Below, one piece after another: positions 1 through 8,462 of a DNA stretch of 64,000 nucleotides. Source of the stretch: Pelobacter sp. UBA6812 (GTDB lineage Bacteria > Desulfobacterota > Desulfuromonadia > Desulfuromonadales > Syntrophotaleaceae). Within the stretch, counting starts at the first letter, position 1. Each line of letters begins with the position of its first letter. The position numbers were made by a program, and so were the translations under genes. The notes below the pieces were generated by a model that saw nothing but the letters and a program-made list of their open reading frames with translations, was not told the origin of the DNA and did no database searches. The stretch spans positions 46,358-110,357 of the forward strand of contig DKEW01000028.1 of NCBI GenBank assembly GCA_002452265.1, read 5' to 3'.

Positions 1-929
1 TTGCCTTGCCGGTCGGAGACAAACGCAAGCTTGTCTCCGGCGGGGCTCCAGCTTGGATCGACATCGATACCCCAATGGTTGGTGAGGCGTCGCCGTTGAC
101 TGCCATCGGTACCCAGCAGCACCAGTTCCGGATTGCCACTTTCCGATTGGGTTAATGCAATTTCCCGACCGTCCGGCTTGAAACGTGCAGAAATATTTAA
201 TCCTTTTTTAAACGACAAACGGGCTTCCTGGCCTGTCCCAAGGTATTTACGATAGAGATCGGGATTGCCGGGACGATAGGAAGTGAAGATCACTTCGCGG
301 CCGTTGGGCGAGAAGTCGGGATTCAGAACGATGGAGCGGTGGTCCGTCAGGCGCAGCGAATTGGCCCCATCGGTGTCCATAAGGTAGAGTTCCTTGTGGC
401 CGGTGCGATTGTCGATGTAGGCGATACGTGAGCTGAACGGGCCTTCTTTGCCGGTAACACTCTTAAGAATCACATCGGCAAACTTATGCGCCATGGTGCG
501 TACGTCGCCTGGATAGCCGGAGTAACTCCGCCCGGTAAGGAGTTGTCTGTGAATGACATCGAACAGCCTGAATTCGACCAGCAGTCGATCCCCCTGCATG
601 CGATACCCACCTTTGATGAGGATCTCTGAGCCCAGCAGGGACCACTGGTTAAAATCGACTTGGGTGCTGGTCAGGCCCAACCGTTTTGCATCGCCCAGAA
701 ACGATGCGGGATCCAGCTGGCGGAACAGGCCCGACATATCGAGGTCATAGCTCATGACCTCATGCAACTCTCTGGCGATGGCGGGTGACGGGAACCCGGA
801 AAGGGGCAACAGCTCCGTATTGGCCACGGCAATGGTCTGCTGGCCGGGGGCGCGAACTTCTATCTGTGCCATGACGGAAGTCGCAGGCAGACACAGCAGA
901 GCGAACAACAGGGTTGCGAAACGGCGCAT
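1..929 (-). CDS. tolB: Tol-Pal system protein TolB (partial, C-terminus beyond the left edge)
   Basis: About 309 residues are visible, starting with a Sec signal peptide (MRRFATLLFALLCLP, cleavage near VMAQ) and an N-terminal domain with the typical start IEVRAPGQQTIAVAN. From about residue 170 come repeated WD-like blades with motifs such as LYLMDTDG, SPNGREVIFTS and SPAGDKLAF, the TolB beta-propeller. TolB is periplasmic and joins Pal to the inner-membrane TolQRA complex. The gene follows tolA by four bases, completing the order tolQ-tolR-tolA-tolB; pal would be expected just outside the window. The start at 929 puts the signal peptide directly at the N-terminus. Confidence 0.95.
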   Translation of the reverse strand, partial: MRRFATLLFALLCLPATSVMAQIEVRAPGQQTIAVANTELLPLSGFPSPAIARELHEVMSYDLDMSGLFRQLDPASFLGDAKRLGLTSTQVDFNQWSLLGSEILIKGGYRMQGDRLLVEFRLFDVIHRQLLTGRSYSGYPGDVRTMAHKFADVILKSVTGKEGPFSSRIAYIDNRTGHKELYLMDTDGANSLRLTDHRSIVLNPDFSPNGREVIFTSYRPGNPDLYRKYLGTGQEARLSFKKGLNISARFKPDGREIALTQSESGNPELVLLGTDGSQRRRLTNHWGIDVDPSWSPAGDKLAFVSDRQG

Positions 930-933
930 GGTA

Positions 934-1782
934 TTAATCCATAAGGTCTTTGAGGTTGAAGACAACATCGAACTGTAGAGTCCTGCCAGGCTTGAACGGT
1001 AGAACTTTGGTCTTAAGGATAGCTTTTTTCAGCGAATCGTCAAAGTTTGCATCACCGGAGGATTCGACGAACCGATAGTTGGTCAGCGTGCCGTCGGCAC
1101 TATAGCTCACATGCACGGTGGCCTGCAGGTCGCGGCGGGCAACCTGGTATTTGGACAGGCTCCAGTTCTCTTTGTAAAAGGCCTGTAGCCAGGTTTGCTG
1201 ATCGACGCCTATTTCATCCCCGCTGCCATCGGGCATGCCCAGGGGGGCACCGGAACCGTAGCTTTTGCCGGAGGTATCGTCCCCTGACAGGGCGGCAATT
1301 TTGCTCTTCAGGTCGGCCAGTTCCTGCTGCCGTTGTTGATTCTGGCGCATGGCGGCAATCTTATCCTGAACGCTCTGGCCCGCCTCGGCCGGTTTGGATG
1401 CCGGTTCGGCAGGCTTGCTGCTCGTTTTTACAGGGGTAGGCTGGGTCACGGCCGGTTTGTTGTCCACCGGTGTTGGCTTTGGCTTGCTTGCCTCCGGTTT
1501 GCTTGCCGGTTGGGCGACGGGCTGCGGAGTCGGTGCGGCCGTCTTGGGCTTAGCCGCCGGCTTGGCCTTGGGCGCAGGTCCGCCGTCAGGGCGTCCGGCC
1601 TGGGGATTGAGCACCGGCATTTTGCTCAAATCCACGAAATAGACCGGCCGGCGTTCAACCGGGGATGTGCCGAACAAAACTCCGGAAAACAGCACGAACA
1701 CCACGATGTGCATGGCCAGGGAGATGCCCAGCAGCGAAGACAGTCTAGGCTCATTGCGGGAAGGAAACGGTGGTGTTGTCAC
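934..1782 (-). CDS. tolA: TolA/TonB-type energy-transducing protein
   Basis: 282 residues from a GTG start. A short cytoplasmic N-terminus is followed by one membrane segment (near LGISLAMHIVVFVLF), a long Pro/Ala/Lys-rich periplasmic stretch (PKAKPAAKPKTAAP, roughly residues 65-140), a short coiled coil and a C-terminal TonB/TolA globular domain (VHVSYSADGTLTNYRF; PFKPG near the end). It links TolQR in the inner membrane to TolB and Pal. The reading frame stays open upstream to 1929, but that would overlap tolR by about 100 bases. The GTG at 1782 is therefore preferred; the ATG at 1711-1713 is the alternative but lies inside the membrane segment. Confidence 0.85.
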   Translation of the reverse strand: MTTPPFPSRNEPRLSSLLGISLAMHIVVFVLFSGVLFGTSPVERRPVYFVDLSKMPVLNPQAGRPDGGPAPKAKPAAKPKTAAPTPQPVAQPASKPEASKPKPTPVDNKPAVTQPTPVKTSSKPAEPASKPAEAGQSVQDKIAAMRQNQQRQQELADLKSKIAALSGDDTSGKSYGSGAPLGMPDGSGDEIGVDQQTWLQAFYKENWSLSKYQVARRDLQATVHVSYSADGTLTNYRFVESSGDANFDDSLKKAILKTKVLPFKPGRTLQFDVVFNLKDLMD

Positions 1783-1825
1783 AGTCGTATCGGCCTTTGC
1801 AGCATGGCGAAATAATTGTAAGGGA

Positions 1826-2260
1826 TCAACGGCGTTTGGCCGGTTCCGGGGGTTGCGAAACCATCCCCAGTTTGTCGATGCCGGCTCCCTTGATGGCGGC
1901 CATGACCTGCACGACCCTGCCGTAGGCAACGTCGCGGTCGGCTTGCAGAAGGACTTCTTTGTCCTTGCGGCCTTCCATGATCTGGCGCAGCACCGGCATC
2001 AGCTTGTCGGGGCCGGGGATAATGGTCTTGCCGATGGAAATGGCGCCGTTTTTCTCGACGGTGACCACCAGCGGCTCTTTGCTTGAAGCCAGTCCGGGGG
2101 CATCGGAAACTTCCGGCAGGTTGACTTCCACGCCCTGTTCCATCATCGGTGCCGTAACCATGAAAATGATGAGCAGTACCAGCATGACGTCAACCAACGG
2201 AGTGACGTTGATTTGCGACAAGGTGGAACGACCCGATCCGTTGCGTTGGCCTACTTCCAT
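1826..2260 (-). CDS. tolR: Tol system protein TolR (ExbD/TolR family)
   Basis: 144 residues, the usual family length. The N-terminus carries the signature INVTPLVDVMLVLLIIF, whose membrane Asp (in LVDVML) lies in the proton path of ExbD/TolR proteins. The rest is the periplasmic domain (VEVNLPEV; LLQADRDVAYGRVVQVM). It forms the proton-driven motor with TolQ. It starts one base after the tolQ stop codon, with GAAGGAGC as ribosome site, so the two are translationally coupled. ExbD is the alternative name, but tolA and tolB downstream decide for the Tol system. Confidence 0.93.
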   Translation of the reverse strand: MEVGQRNGSGRSTLSQINVTPLVDVMLVLLIIFMVTAPMMEQGVEVNLPEVSDAPGLASSKEPLVVTVEKNGAISIGKTIIPGPDKLMPVLRQIMEGRKDKEVLLQADRDVAYGRVVQVMAAIKGAGIDKLGMVSQPPEPAKRR

Positions 2261-2261
2261 G

Positions 2262-2933
2262 TCAGCTCCTTCGCAGCATGCGGCCGACGATATTAAGAAA
2301 CTCCTGACAGAAACTGTCCATATCGCCGGTCAGGACGTTGACCTTGCTGACAAAGTGGTTATAGGCCACAACCGCTGGGATGGCTGCAACCAGGCCGATG
2401 GCCGTGGCGACCAGTGCCTCGGAAATGCCGGGGGCGACAACTGCCAGCGACGCACTGCCGGTTTGCCCGATGCCGTGAAACGCGTCCATAATTCCCCAGA
2501 CGGTACCGAACAGGCCGATGAACGGTGCCGTCGAGCCGGTGGTGGCAAGAAACGGCAGATACCGTTCCAGGCGCTGGGTTTCCTGGTTGGTGGCGCGCCG
2601 CAAGGCGCGGGCGACATTGTCCGCCTGGCCCATCTCAGCGCTGAACGGGGTCGGTTCGTCGCCATTGTTTTCGCGCTGGTTGCGCATCAGTTCCTGATAG
2701 CCGTCCCGAAACAACACAGCAGTGGGAGCGTGGGGGAAGTCCTTGAGATTTTTGCTGATAGTATCAAGGCGGCGTTTGTTCCAGAAAAATTGCTGAAACC
2801 GCCCGGAGTCGCCGATCGCGCTATAAATGACACGAAACTTCAAAAAGATGATGGCCCAGGAAAGCAGGGAAAAACCGATAAGTATCAGCAGGACCAGTTT
2901 GACCACCAGTCCGGCTCCGGAAATCAGCTCCAA
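2262..2933 (-). CDS. tolQ: Tol system protein TolQ (MotA/TolQ/ExbB proton channel)
   Basis: 223 residues. An N-terminal membrane segment (LVVKLVLLILIGFSLLSWAIIF) and two later ones carry the family signature: the region around TTGSTAPFIGLFGTVWGIM and the segment ISEALVATAIGLVAAIPAVVAYN. TolQ and TolR form the proton-driven inner-membrane motor of the Tol system. The start codon is TTG (2931-2933), preceded by a strong GGAGGT seven bases upstream; there is no ATG near it. It is the first gene of tolQRAB, transcribed away from the threonine dehydratase gene at 3126. Confidence 0.93.
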   Translation of the reverse strand: MELISGAGLVVKLVLLILIGFSLLSWAIIFLKFRVIYSAIGDSGRFQQFFWNKRRLDTISKNLKDFPHAPTAVLFRDGYQELMRNQRENNGDEPTPFSAEMGQADNVARALRRATNQETQRLERYLPFLATTGSTAPFIGLFGTVWGIMDAFHGIGQTGSASLAVVAPGISEALVATAIGLVAAIPAVVAYNHFVSKVNVLTGDMDSFCQEFLNIVGRMLRRS

Positions 2934-3125
2934 GGTGTTACCTCCATGCGTGGGGAAAAATCAGAAAATTGTTTCCGTAAGTGAGTTTATCCTGGAAACG
3001 CGTAGATTATTCCTGAACCTTTGATCCAAGTCAACTGGCATCATCGCAGTGCCCGGTGTGCATGAGCACGGACTTGTGTCTCTGGCTCGACCCGTTATGC
3101 TCATAGAAAAAGCAAGGAGGGTGCC
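2934..3125. promoter_or_regulatory. Divergent intergenic region between tolQ and ilvA
   Basis: 192 bases that must hold promoters for both the tol operon (-) and the threonine dehydratase gene (+). The tolQ ribosome site is visible at 2941-2946 and an AAGGAGGG site lies just before 3126. No unambiguous -35/-10 pair or operator could be assigned by eye. Confidence 0.5.
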
Positions 3126-4337
3126 ATGCTTGCATTCGCGCAGATTCAGGCGGCGGCGGCCGCGCTGCAGGGAAGGTTCCGCCGCACGGAACTGATTCAT
3201 TCCCATTTTTTTTCCGAGCAGGTCGGTTTGCCGATCTATTTCAAGTGTGAAAACCTGCAGCGTTCCGGATCGTTTAAAGTGCGGGGGGCATTTCATTTTA
3301 TGAGTCGACAACCGGCGAATCGTCTTGCCGGCGGTGTTGTAACCGCTTCCGCCGGCAATCATGCCCAGGGGGTGGCCCTGTCAGCAGCGCATCTGGGTGT
3401 GGCGGCTACGGTGGTGATGCCTGAAAATACACCTTTGGCCAAGGTGGAGGCGACGCGTGGCTATGGGGCTCATGTGGTATTGCACGGCACGCTATTCGAC
3501 GAGGCTTTGGAGGAGGCCCTGCGCTTGGAGAAAGAGAAGAATCTTCTCTATGTGCCGCCTTTTGATGATCCGCTGGTAATGGCCGGGCAGGGCACCGTGG
3601 GGCTGGAGATTGTGGAAGACCTGCCCGATGTCGATACGGTAATGGTGCCTGTCGGTGGCGGTGGATTGATTGCAGGGGTGGCAACTGCTATCAAAGCGTG
3701 CAGGCCCTATGCGCGGATCATCGGGGTGGAAGCTGAGGCAGCCGCTGCGGCGCTGGCCTCGCATCGGCAAGGAAGCATCGTCAGTTTGCCGTCTGCTTAT
3801 TCACTGGCCGACGGAATTGCTCTTAAGCGTATTGGTGAACAGACTTTTCCGGTCATTGAAGCCATGGTGGATGAGTTGGTGACGGTCAGTGAAGAACAGA
3901 TTGCGCTGGCCATTGTGTCTTTGATGGAAAAGACCCGATTGGTAGTGGAAGGTGCCGGTGCCGTCGGCCTGGCGGCTTTGCTGCATGCGGCGCGTCCGCT
4001 GGTGCAAGGGAATACGGTATGTTTGTTGTCGGGAGGCAACATCGATGTGCAGACCATCGCCCGGGTGGTTGATCGGGGGCTGGTGGCTGCGGGACGTTAT
4101 CTCAAGTTGCGGGTCGAGCTCACCGATGCCCCCGGGGCCCTGGGCCAACTGGCTCTTTTGTTGGGTGAGTGTCGTGCCAATATCTATCATGTCAGTCATG
4201 ATCGGCACCGGTTGGGGGTGCCAGTGGGGCGGGCTGAGGTGCATCTGGAGTTGGAAACGCGCGGGCCGGAACATGTTCGGGAGATCCTGGCAGCGCTTCA
4301 AAAGGCCGCCTACCGGGTGGGGCGGATGGAAGGCTGA
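3126..4337 (+). CDS. ilvA: Threonine dehydratase (threonine ammonia-lyase) with ACT domain
   Basis: 403 residues, fold type II PLP enzyme that deaminates threonine to 2-oxobutanoate. The PLP lysine is K51 in SGSFKVRGA; SAGNHAQGVA binds the substrate carboxylate and GGGGLIAGVA holds the PLP phosphate. From about residue 325 an ACT-type domain follows (LRVELTDAPGALGQLALLL), giving the short about 400-residue architecture with one ACT domain. Such enzymes are either isoleucine-biosynthetic or catabolic (TdcB-like); the sequence alone does not decide. The gene stands alone behind an AAGGAGGG ribosome site and its 3' end overlaps the convergent DUF2064 gene by 28 bases. Confidence 0.9.
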   Translation: MLAFAQIQAAAAALQGRFRRTELIHSHFFSEQVGLPIYFKCENLQRSGSFKVRGAFHFMSRQPANRLAGGVVTASAGNHAQGVALSAAHLGVAATVVMPENTPLAKVEATRGYGAHVVLHGTLFDEALEEALRLEKEKNLLYVPPFDDPLVMAGQGTVGLEIVEDLPDVDTVMVPVGGGGLIAGVATAIKACRPYARIIGVEAEAAAAALASHRQGSIVSLPSAYSLADGIALKRIGEQTFPVIEAMVDELVTVSEEQIALAIVSLMEKTRLVVEGAGAVGLAALLHAARPLVQGNTVCLLSGGNIDVQTIARVVDRGLVAAGRYLKLRVELTDAPGALGQLALLLGECRANIYHVSHDRHRLGVPVGRAEVHLELETRGPEHVREILAALQKAAYRVGRMEG

Positions 4338-4987
4338 TCAGGTACGGTCTCGTCAAGCAGTTGGGCTGCCAACTGGGCAGTGACACTCTCGGGTGATCGT
4401 TGTATAAGATGTCGCAGGCTGGCGACATCATCCACATCATGCCACCCGGGCAGCTCCAGCCAGCTCCGCTGCAACTCTGCCATCCGTTTGCGGGTTGTGA
4501 CCAGAACCTCACTGGTGCTCCAGGGGATATTCTCAAAAAGTGCCGGTAACGGTTGCCGCAAACCGATAAGGACATAGCCGCCATCGCCTGCTGGCGCCAG
4601 GACCGCATCGTAATCGTGCAGCGCGGCAAACGCCTGCCGGATGAGAGCCGTGGGCAGGTCGGGACTGTCGGAGCCGATGATTACAACCTGCTGTGCTCCG
4701 GCGGCAAACCGTGATGCAAAAGCCTGTGCCAGACGCTGGCCCAGATCGTTGCCGGCTTGCTCCACCAGAGGCAGGTCGGGAAAGGTTTGGCGGAAAAATT
4801 GACGCTGCCCCTGATAAAATAACACCGTGCACCAATCACTCCGATCGGCCAGGTGTACCGTCTCCTGCAGGCAGCATTGATAAAACCTGGCGGCTAATTC
4901 AGGCGTCAGCGGCGGACAAAGCCGGGTTTTTACCCGGCCTGGTATCGGTTGTTTGGCAAAAATACCCAGGATTGCCGTTTTTGTCAT
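4310..4987 (-). CDS. DUF2064 / TIGR04282-type glycosyltransferase
   Basis: 225 residues. It begins AILGIFAKQPIPGRVKTRL, the nucleotide-binding signature of the TIGR04282 glycosyltransferase-like family (GT-A fold, MobA-like), and carries VVIIGSDSPDLP and VLAPAGDGGYVLIGL, the expected metal and substrate loops. The ATG at 4985-4987 overlaps the folE2 stop as ATGA, so it is the last gene of queC-folE2-DUF2064. Substrate unknown; family members are often found near lipid or hopanoid and radical SAM genes. Its position with queuosine-pathway genes is the only local hint and may just be operon economy. Confidence 0.8.
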   Translation of the reverse strand: MTKTAILGIFAKQPIPGRVKTRLCPPLTPELAARFYQCCLQETVHLADRSDWCTVLFYQGQRQFFRQTFPDLPLVEQAGNDLGQRLAQAFASRFAAGAQQVVIIGSDSPDLPTALIRQAFAALHDYDAVLAPAGDGGYVLIGLRQPLPALFENIPWSTSEVLVTTRKRMAELQRSWLELPGWHDVDDVASLRHLIQRSPESVTAQLAAQLLDETVPDQPSIRPTR

Positions 4988-5793
4988 GGTGCCACAGAAG
5001 GCTCTGTGTCTTCGGTGCGGGACGGAAATTCGACCATGGCGTAAGCCGAGTGATTGTGGATCGATTCGAAGTTTTCGCACTCCACCCGGAACCAGGTGAT
5101 CTCCGGCGCCGATTTAAGCTTGAGAGTCACAGCCCGCACGATGTCTTCCACAAACATGGGGTTGTCGTAAGCCTGCTCGGTGACGGCTTTTTCGTCCTCA
5201 CGTTTGAGCAGCGCGTAGACAGGAGCGCTGCCGCATTCCTCAACCCAGCTGATAAGATCCTCGATCCAGATGAATTTGCTCATGCGTACTTCCACCTTGA
5301 CCGCGCTGCGCTGGTTGTGGGCACCGCGTTCGCTGATCTCCTTGGAGCAGGGGCACAGCGCGGTAAGCGGTACTTCGACCGCCAGTACAAAATCCTTTTC
5401 TTCCGCCAGGGTGCCGCGCAGGCAGCAGCGGTATTCCATCAGGCTGCGGGCCTTGGAAACCGGTGCTTCTTTTTCGATAAAGTAGGGGAAATCCATTTCT
5501 ATATGCGCACAGGAAGCATCAAGCCGATCCTTCATCTCCTGCAGCAGTCCGCCCATGTTGCGCATTGTGATCTCGCCCCGATACTGGTTGAGTATCTCCA
5601 CGAAACGGCTCATGTGGGTGCCCTTGAAGTGATGGGGCAGATCGACATACATGTTGATGCGGGCCACCGTGTGCTGCTGGTCCTTGTTTTTATCCATGAC
5701 CACGATGGGGTAACGGATATCCTTGACGCCAACCTTGTCGATAGCGATGTTGCGCGTATCGCGCTCCATCTGCATGTCGCGCATACGGCTCAT
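4984..5793 (-). CDS. folE2: GTP cyclohydrolase FolE2 (type IB)
   Basis: 269 residues. It makes 7,8-dihydroneopterin triphosphate from GTP, the entry point to queuosine and folate. Family hallmarks are present: VVMDKNKDQQHTVARINMYVDLP near the N-terminus, HFKGTHMSRF, and the metal and catalytic stretch LCPCSKEISERGAHNQRS with the conserved cysteine. FolE2 is unrelated in sequence to zinc-dependent FolE and can use other metals such as Mn. The start at 5793 overlaps the queC stop as ATGA; the frame is open upstream but lacks similarity there. Co-transcription with queC suggests it feeds preQ0 synthesis. Confidence 0.92.
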   Translation of the reverse strand: MSRMRDMQMERDTRNIAIDKVGVKDIRYPIVVMDKNKDQQHTVARINMYVDLPHHFKGTHMSRFVEILNQYRGEITMRNMGGLLQEMKDRLDASCAHIEMDFPYFIEKEAPVSKARSLMEYRCCLRGTLAEEKDFVLAVEVPLTALCPCSKEISERGAHNQRSAVKVEVRMSKFIWIEDLISWVEECGSAPVYALLKREDEKAVTEQAYDNPMFVEDIVRAVTLKLKSAPEITWFRVECENFESIHNHSAYAMVEFPSRTEDTEPSVAP

Positions 5794-6482
5794 CGCGACA
5801 CCTCCTTGACGTAAGCGGCGGGGTCGGCGATCCCGACTTCGGCAAAGCCTTTCAGGCGCAATTGGCAGGAGTCGCACAACCCGCAGGCCAGCCCCTCAGG
5901 GGTGGGGTCGTAGCAGGAATGGGTCAGGGCGTAGTCGACTCCCAGTTCCAGTCCGCGCTGGATGATCTGTGCCTTGGTCAAGTGCAACAGCGGCGCGTGA
6001 ACACGGTATTGCCCCTGCCCTTCGACGCCGGCTTTTGTAGCGAGATTGGCGAGTTGCTCGAAAGCGTTGATGAATTGCGGGCGGCAGTCCGGGTAACCGG
6101 AATAATCAAGAGCGTTAACCCCGATAAAGATGTCAAAGGAGTTCAGTACCTCTGCCCAGCCCAAAGCAAACGACAGGAAGATAGTGTTGCGGGCCGGTAC
6201 GTAGGTTACCGGGATGGCCTCGTCGATTTGGCGCCCCTTGGGTACCTCCTGGTCGGAGGTTAAGGCACTGCCGCCGATACGGCGCAGGTCGAAATCGATA
6301 ATCATATGGTCGGCGGTGCCGACTTGGGGGGCGTAAAGGCGTGCTTTTTCCAGCTCCACCGTATGCCGCTGCCCGTAATTGAAACTCAAGGCGTAGGGGG
6401 TAAAGCCGGCAGCGCGGGCTTCAGCCAGACAGGTGGTGGAATCGAGTCCCCCACTGTATAGAACGACAGCTTTTTTGCTCAT
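5790..6482 (-). CDS. queC: 7-cyano-7-deazaguanine (preQ0) synthase QueC
   Basis: 230 residues. The N-terminal ATP pyrophosphatase loop reads VLYSGGLDSTTCLA; NYGQRHTVELEKA and YVPARNTIFLSFALGWAE are typical of QueC; and the C-terminal zinc site is made of cysteines in CYDPTP, ACGLCDSCQLR. The enzyme converts 7-carboxy-7-deazaguanine to preQ0 for queuosine in tRNA. It is the promoter-proximal gene of queC-folE2-DUF2064, about 50 bases after pyruvate kinase, so read-through from that gene is possible. queD and queE are not in this window. Confidence 0.95.
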   Translation of the reverse strand: MSKKAVVLYSGGLDSTTCLAEARAAGFTPYALSFNYGQRHTVELEKARLYAPQVGTADHMIIDFDLRRIGGSALTSDQEVPKGRQIDEAIPVTYVPARNTIFLSFALGWAEVLNSFDIFIGVNALDYSGYPDCRPQFINAFEQLANLATKAGVEGQGQYRVHAPLLHLTKAQIIQRGLELGVDYALTHSCYDPTPEGLACGLCDSCQLRLKGFAEVGIADPAAYVKEVSR

Positions 6483-6531
6483 GGATGGTCTTCCTTGCTG
6501 AAACGATGTGTTCAGGATCGTCTGATGACGA

Positions 6532-7983
6532 TCAGTTGATCTCGTAATATTTGCCGGTGCCCAACTGGTGCACCTTCATCAGATTGGTCGTGCCATAGGC
6601 TGCCACCGGGCTGCCCATGGTAATGATAACAATATCCCCTTTTTGCAGCACTCCCGCTGCCAGTACGGCCTCTTCCACCGAATGGATCTGCGATTCCGTA
6701 TCGCCGGCAAAATCAACCCGGATCGATTGCACGCCGGAATAGAGGGCCATCCTCCGGCGCACTTCACGCGACGGTGTCACGGCATAGATGGGGATCTCCG
6801 GGCGAAATCGTGAAACCATGGCTGCCGTCGAGCCGGTCTGGGTAAAGGCCAGAATGGCCTCTGCCTCGACATGCATCGCGGTGCGGCAGGCAGCTTCGCC
6901 GATGGCATCGGACAGCCGCCGCGGGCTACCCTGGAGCTTGGGGAAGCTGTAAAACAATTGTTGTTTGAGTAGAGCGTCGCTTTCCACGCTACGCGCTACG
7001 CGGTCCATCAAGGTGACCGCTTCGACCGGGTACTTACCCGTGGCGGTTTCACCCGACAACATGACCGCATCGGTTCCATCCAGAATGGCGTTGGCAACAT
7101 CCGAGGTTTCAGCCCGGGTCGGGCGCGGATTGTAAATCATGCTTTCAAGCATCTGGGTGGCCGTAATCACCGGCTTGCCCATTTCATGACAGCGCCGAAT
7201 GATATGCTTCTGTATCAGGGGCACGCGTTCCGGGCTGATCTCCACCCCGAGGTCGCCACGCGCCACCATGATGGCGTCGGATTCATCCAGGATGGCATCA
7301 AAGTCCTCGACAGCCTGTGGTTTCTCGATTTTGGCAACCACCGGAATAGTGCTGTTTTTCGAATGCAGCAACGTTTTCAATTGTTGCACATCGGTCGCTT
7401 GTCTCACAAACGAAAGGGCCAGGTAGTCGAAGCCCTGGTCTACGGCAAAAGAGACGTCTCCGCGATCCTTATCCGTCAAAGACGGTACGGACAACGTAGC
7501 TCCGGGCAGATTGACACCTTTTCGATTTTTTAAGGTGCCACCGGTAAGGATAAGGCAGCGAACAGCCGTTGGCGCCGTGTCGAGGACCTCAAGTTCCAGC
7601 AGGCCGTCGTCCAGAAGAATCCGGTCGCCACGGGCAACTTCCGAGGCTAGCCCCGGATAGAGCACGGGGATGCGGCTGGCGTCGCCTTCGATATCCTCCG
7701 AAGTTAGGATAACCGTGTCGCCGGTTTTTAACTTAACCAGCCCGTTTTGCATGTGCCCGGTGCGAATTTTTGGCCCCTGGAGGTCCCCCAGGATAGCTAC
7801 GGGGATCTGGTGTTTTTGGGCCAGTTCGCGGATGTGTGTGACGATCAGGGCTTTATTTTCACGGTCCCCGTGGGAAAAATTCAAACGAAAGAGATCGGCT
7901 CCTGCCTTCATCAACCGCTCGATGCATTCCCGCGAATCGCAGGCCGGGCCAATGGTGGCGATGATTTTGGTATGGCGGAACAT
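6532..7983 (-). CDS. pyk: Pyruvate kinase
   Basis: 483 residues from MFRHTKIIATIGPACDSRE, the canonical start. LFRLNFSHG, the ADP/PEP site VAKIEKPQAVEDFD, the loop IMVARGDLGVEI, and PVITATQMLESM with RAETSDVANAILDGTDAVMLSGE are all intact, followed by the C-terminal allosteric domain. It makes pyruvate and ATP from PEP in glycolysis. The frame is open upstream to 8136 but that part runs through the 8030-8056 hairpin and is not conserved-looking. Confidence 0.96.
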   Translation of the reverse strand: MFRHTKIIATIGPACDSRECIERLMKAGADLFRLNFSHGDRENKALIVTHIRELAQKHQIPVAILGDLQGPKIRTGHMQNGLVKLKTGDTVILTSEDIEGDASRIPVLYPGLASEVARGDRILLDDGLLELEVLDTAPTAVRCLILTGGTLKNRKGVNLPGATLSVPSLTDKDRGDVSFAVDQGFDYLALSFVRQATDVQQLKTLLHSKNSTIPVVAKIEKPQAVEDFDAILDESDAIMVARGDLGVEISPERVPLIQKHIIRRCHEMGKPVITATQMLESMIYNPRPTRAETSDVANAILDGTDAVMLSGETATGKYPVEAVTLMDRVARSVESDALLKQQLFYSFPKLQGSPRRLSDAIGEAACRTAMHVEAEAILAFTQTGSTAAMVSRFRPEIPIYAVTPSREVRRRMALYSGVQSIRVDFAGDTESQIHSVEEAVLAAGVLQKGDIVIITMGSPVAAYGTTNLMKVHQLGTGKYYEIN

Positions 7984-8021
7984 GTTGAATGGTCCTCCAT
8001 TCAAATGCAAGGGGCGACCGG

Positions 8022-8056
8022 AAATGAAAGGACCCTGACTGTGAAAGTCAGGGTCC
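8022..8056 (-). terminator. Rho-independent terminator after the dihaem lipoprotein gene
   Basis: An 11-base perfect stem (8030-8040 GGACCCTGACT with 8046-8056) and a five-base loop. Read on the minus strand it is followed by the T-rich TTTCATTT. It separates the cytochrome gene from pyruvate kinase. Confidence 0.75.
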
Positions 8057-8069
8057 GGAATCGAGCGGT

Positions 8070-8390
8070 TTAGTGGTGGTAACGTCCGAGACGTTCCGTG
8101 TGCGCCCGACTTGGCCCTTTGTGGCAGCGGAAGCAAGGTTCGCCCTCGACTTTCTGTTGCTGCATGGGGGACACGTCAGGTGGCAAAACCGAGGTTTCCT
8201 TTTGCCAGGATTCGCGGCCGTACTCATCGGATAGGGTAACGGCTGTCGCCCGAACTTCCCAGTTTGCACTGATCGGTACGCTATGGCACTGGTCACAACC
8301 TCCCGGGGGTGGGATGGCTTTCCATGCGCCCATCATGGCGCAACCGCAAATCACAGCAGCCGGCAATAGCATCCAAAGGTATTTTTTCAT
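8070..8390 (-). CDS. Small dihaem c-type cytochrome lipoprotein
   Basis: 106 residues. The signal peptide ends in a lipobox-like VICGC (Cys17), so the mature protein is probably a lipoprotein on the periplasmic side. Two CXXCH haem c sites are visible, CDQCH at 32-36 and CFRCH at 86-90, and His-rich residues at the end (RYHH) could supply axial ligands. No known family could be assigned with certainty; the SVPISANWEVRA and PCFRCHKGPSRAH regions resemble small periplasmic electron carriers in this order. The gene is monocistronic, between a promoter at 8434-8462 and the hairpin at 8030-8056. The chosen ATG starts directly at the signal peptide. Confidence 0.85.
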   Translation of the reverse strand: MKKYLWMLLPAAVICGCAMMGAWKAIPPPGGCDQCHSVPISANWEVRATAVTLSDEYGRESWQKETSVLPPDVSPMQQQKVEGEPCFRCHKGPSRAHTERLGRYHH

Positions 8391-8433
8391 GTGGACAACT
8401 ATCCTCTCTCGGGAAGTTTCAAAAAGTGCAGCA

Positions 8434-8462
8434 ACTATACCATAGCCTCGGACCAAGGCCAA
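8434..8462 (-). promoter_or_regulatory. Sigma-70-like promoter for the dihaem lipoprotein gene
   Basis: Minus-strand TTGGCC (8457-8462), 17 bases, TATAGT (8434-8439), about 45 bases upstream of the start at 8390. Confidence 0.5.

Noticed and set aside
1783..1929. Upstream extension of tolA
   Set aside because: It would overlap tolR by over 100 bases and the added residues do not look like a TolA N-terminus.
7984..8136. Longer pyruvate kinase start
   Set aside because: The extension passes through the terminator hairpin of the neighbouring gene.
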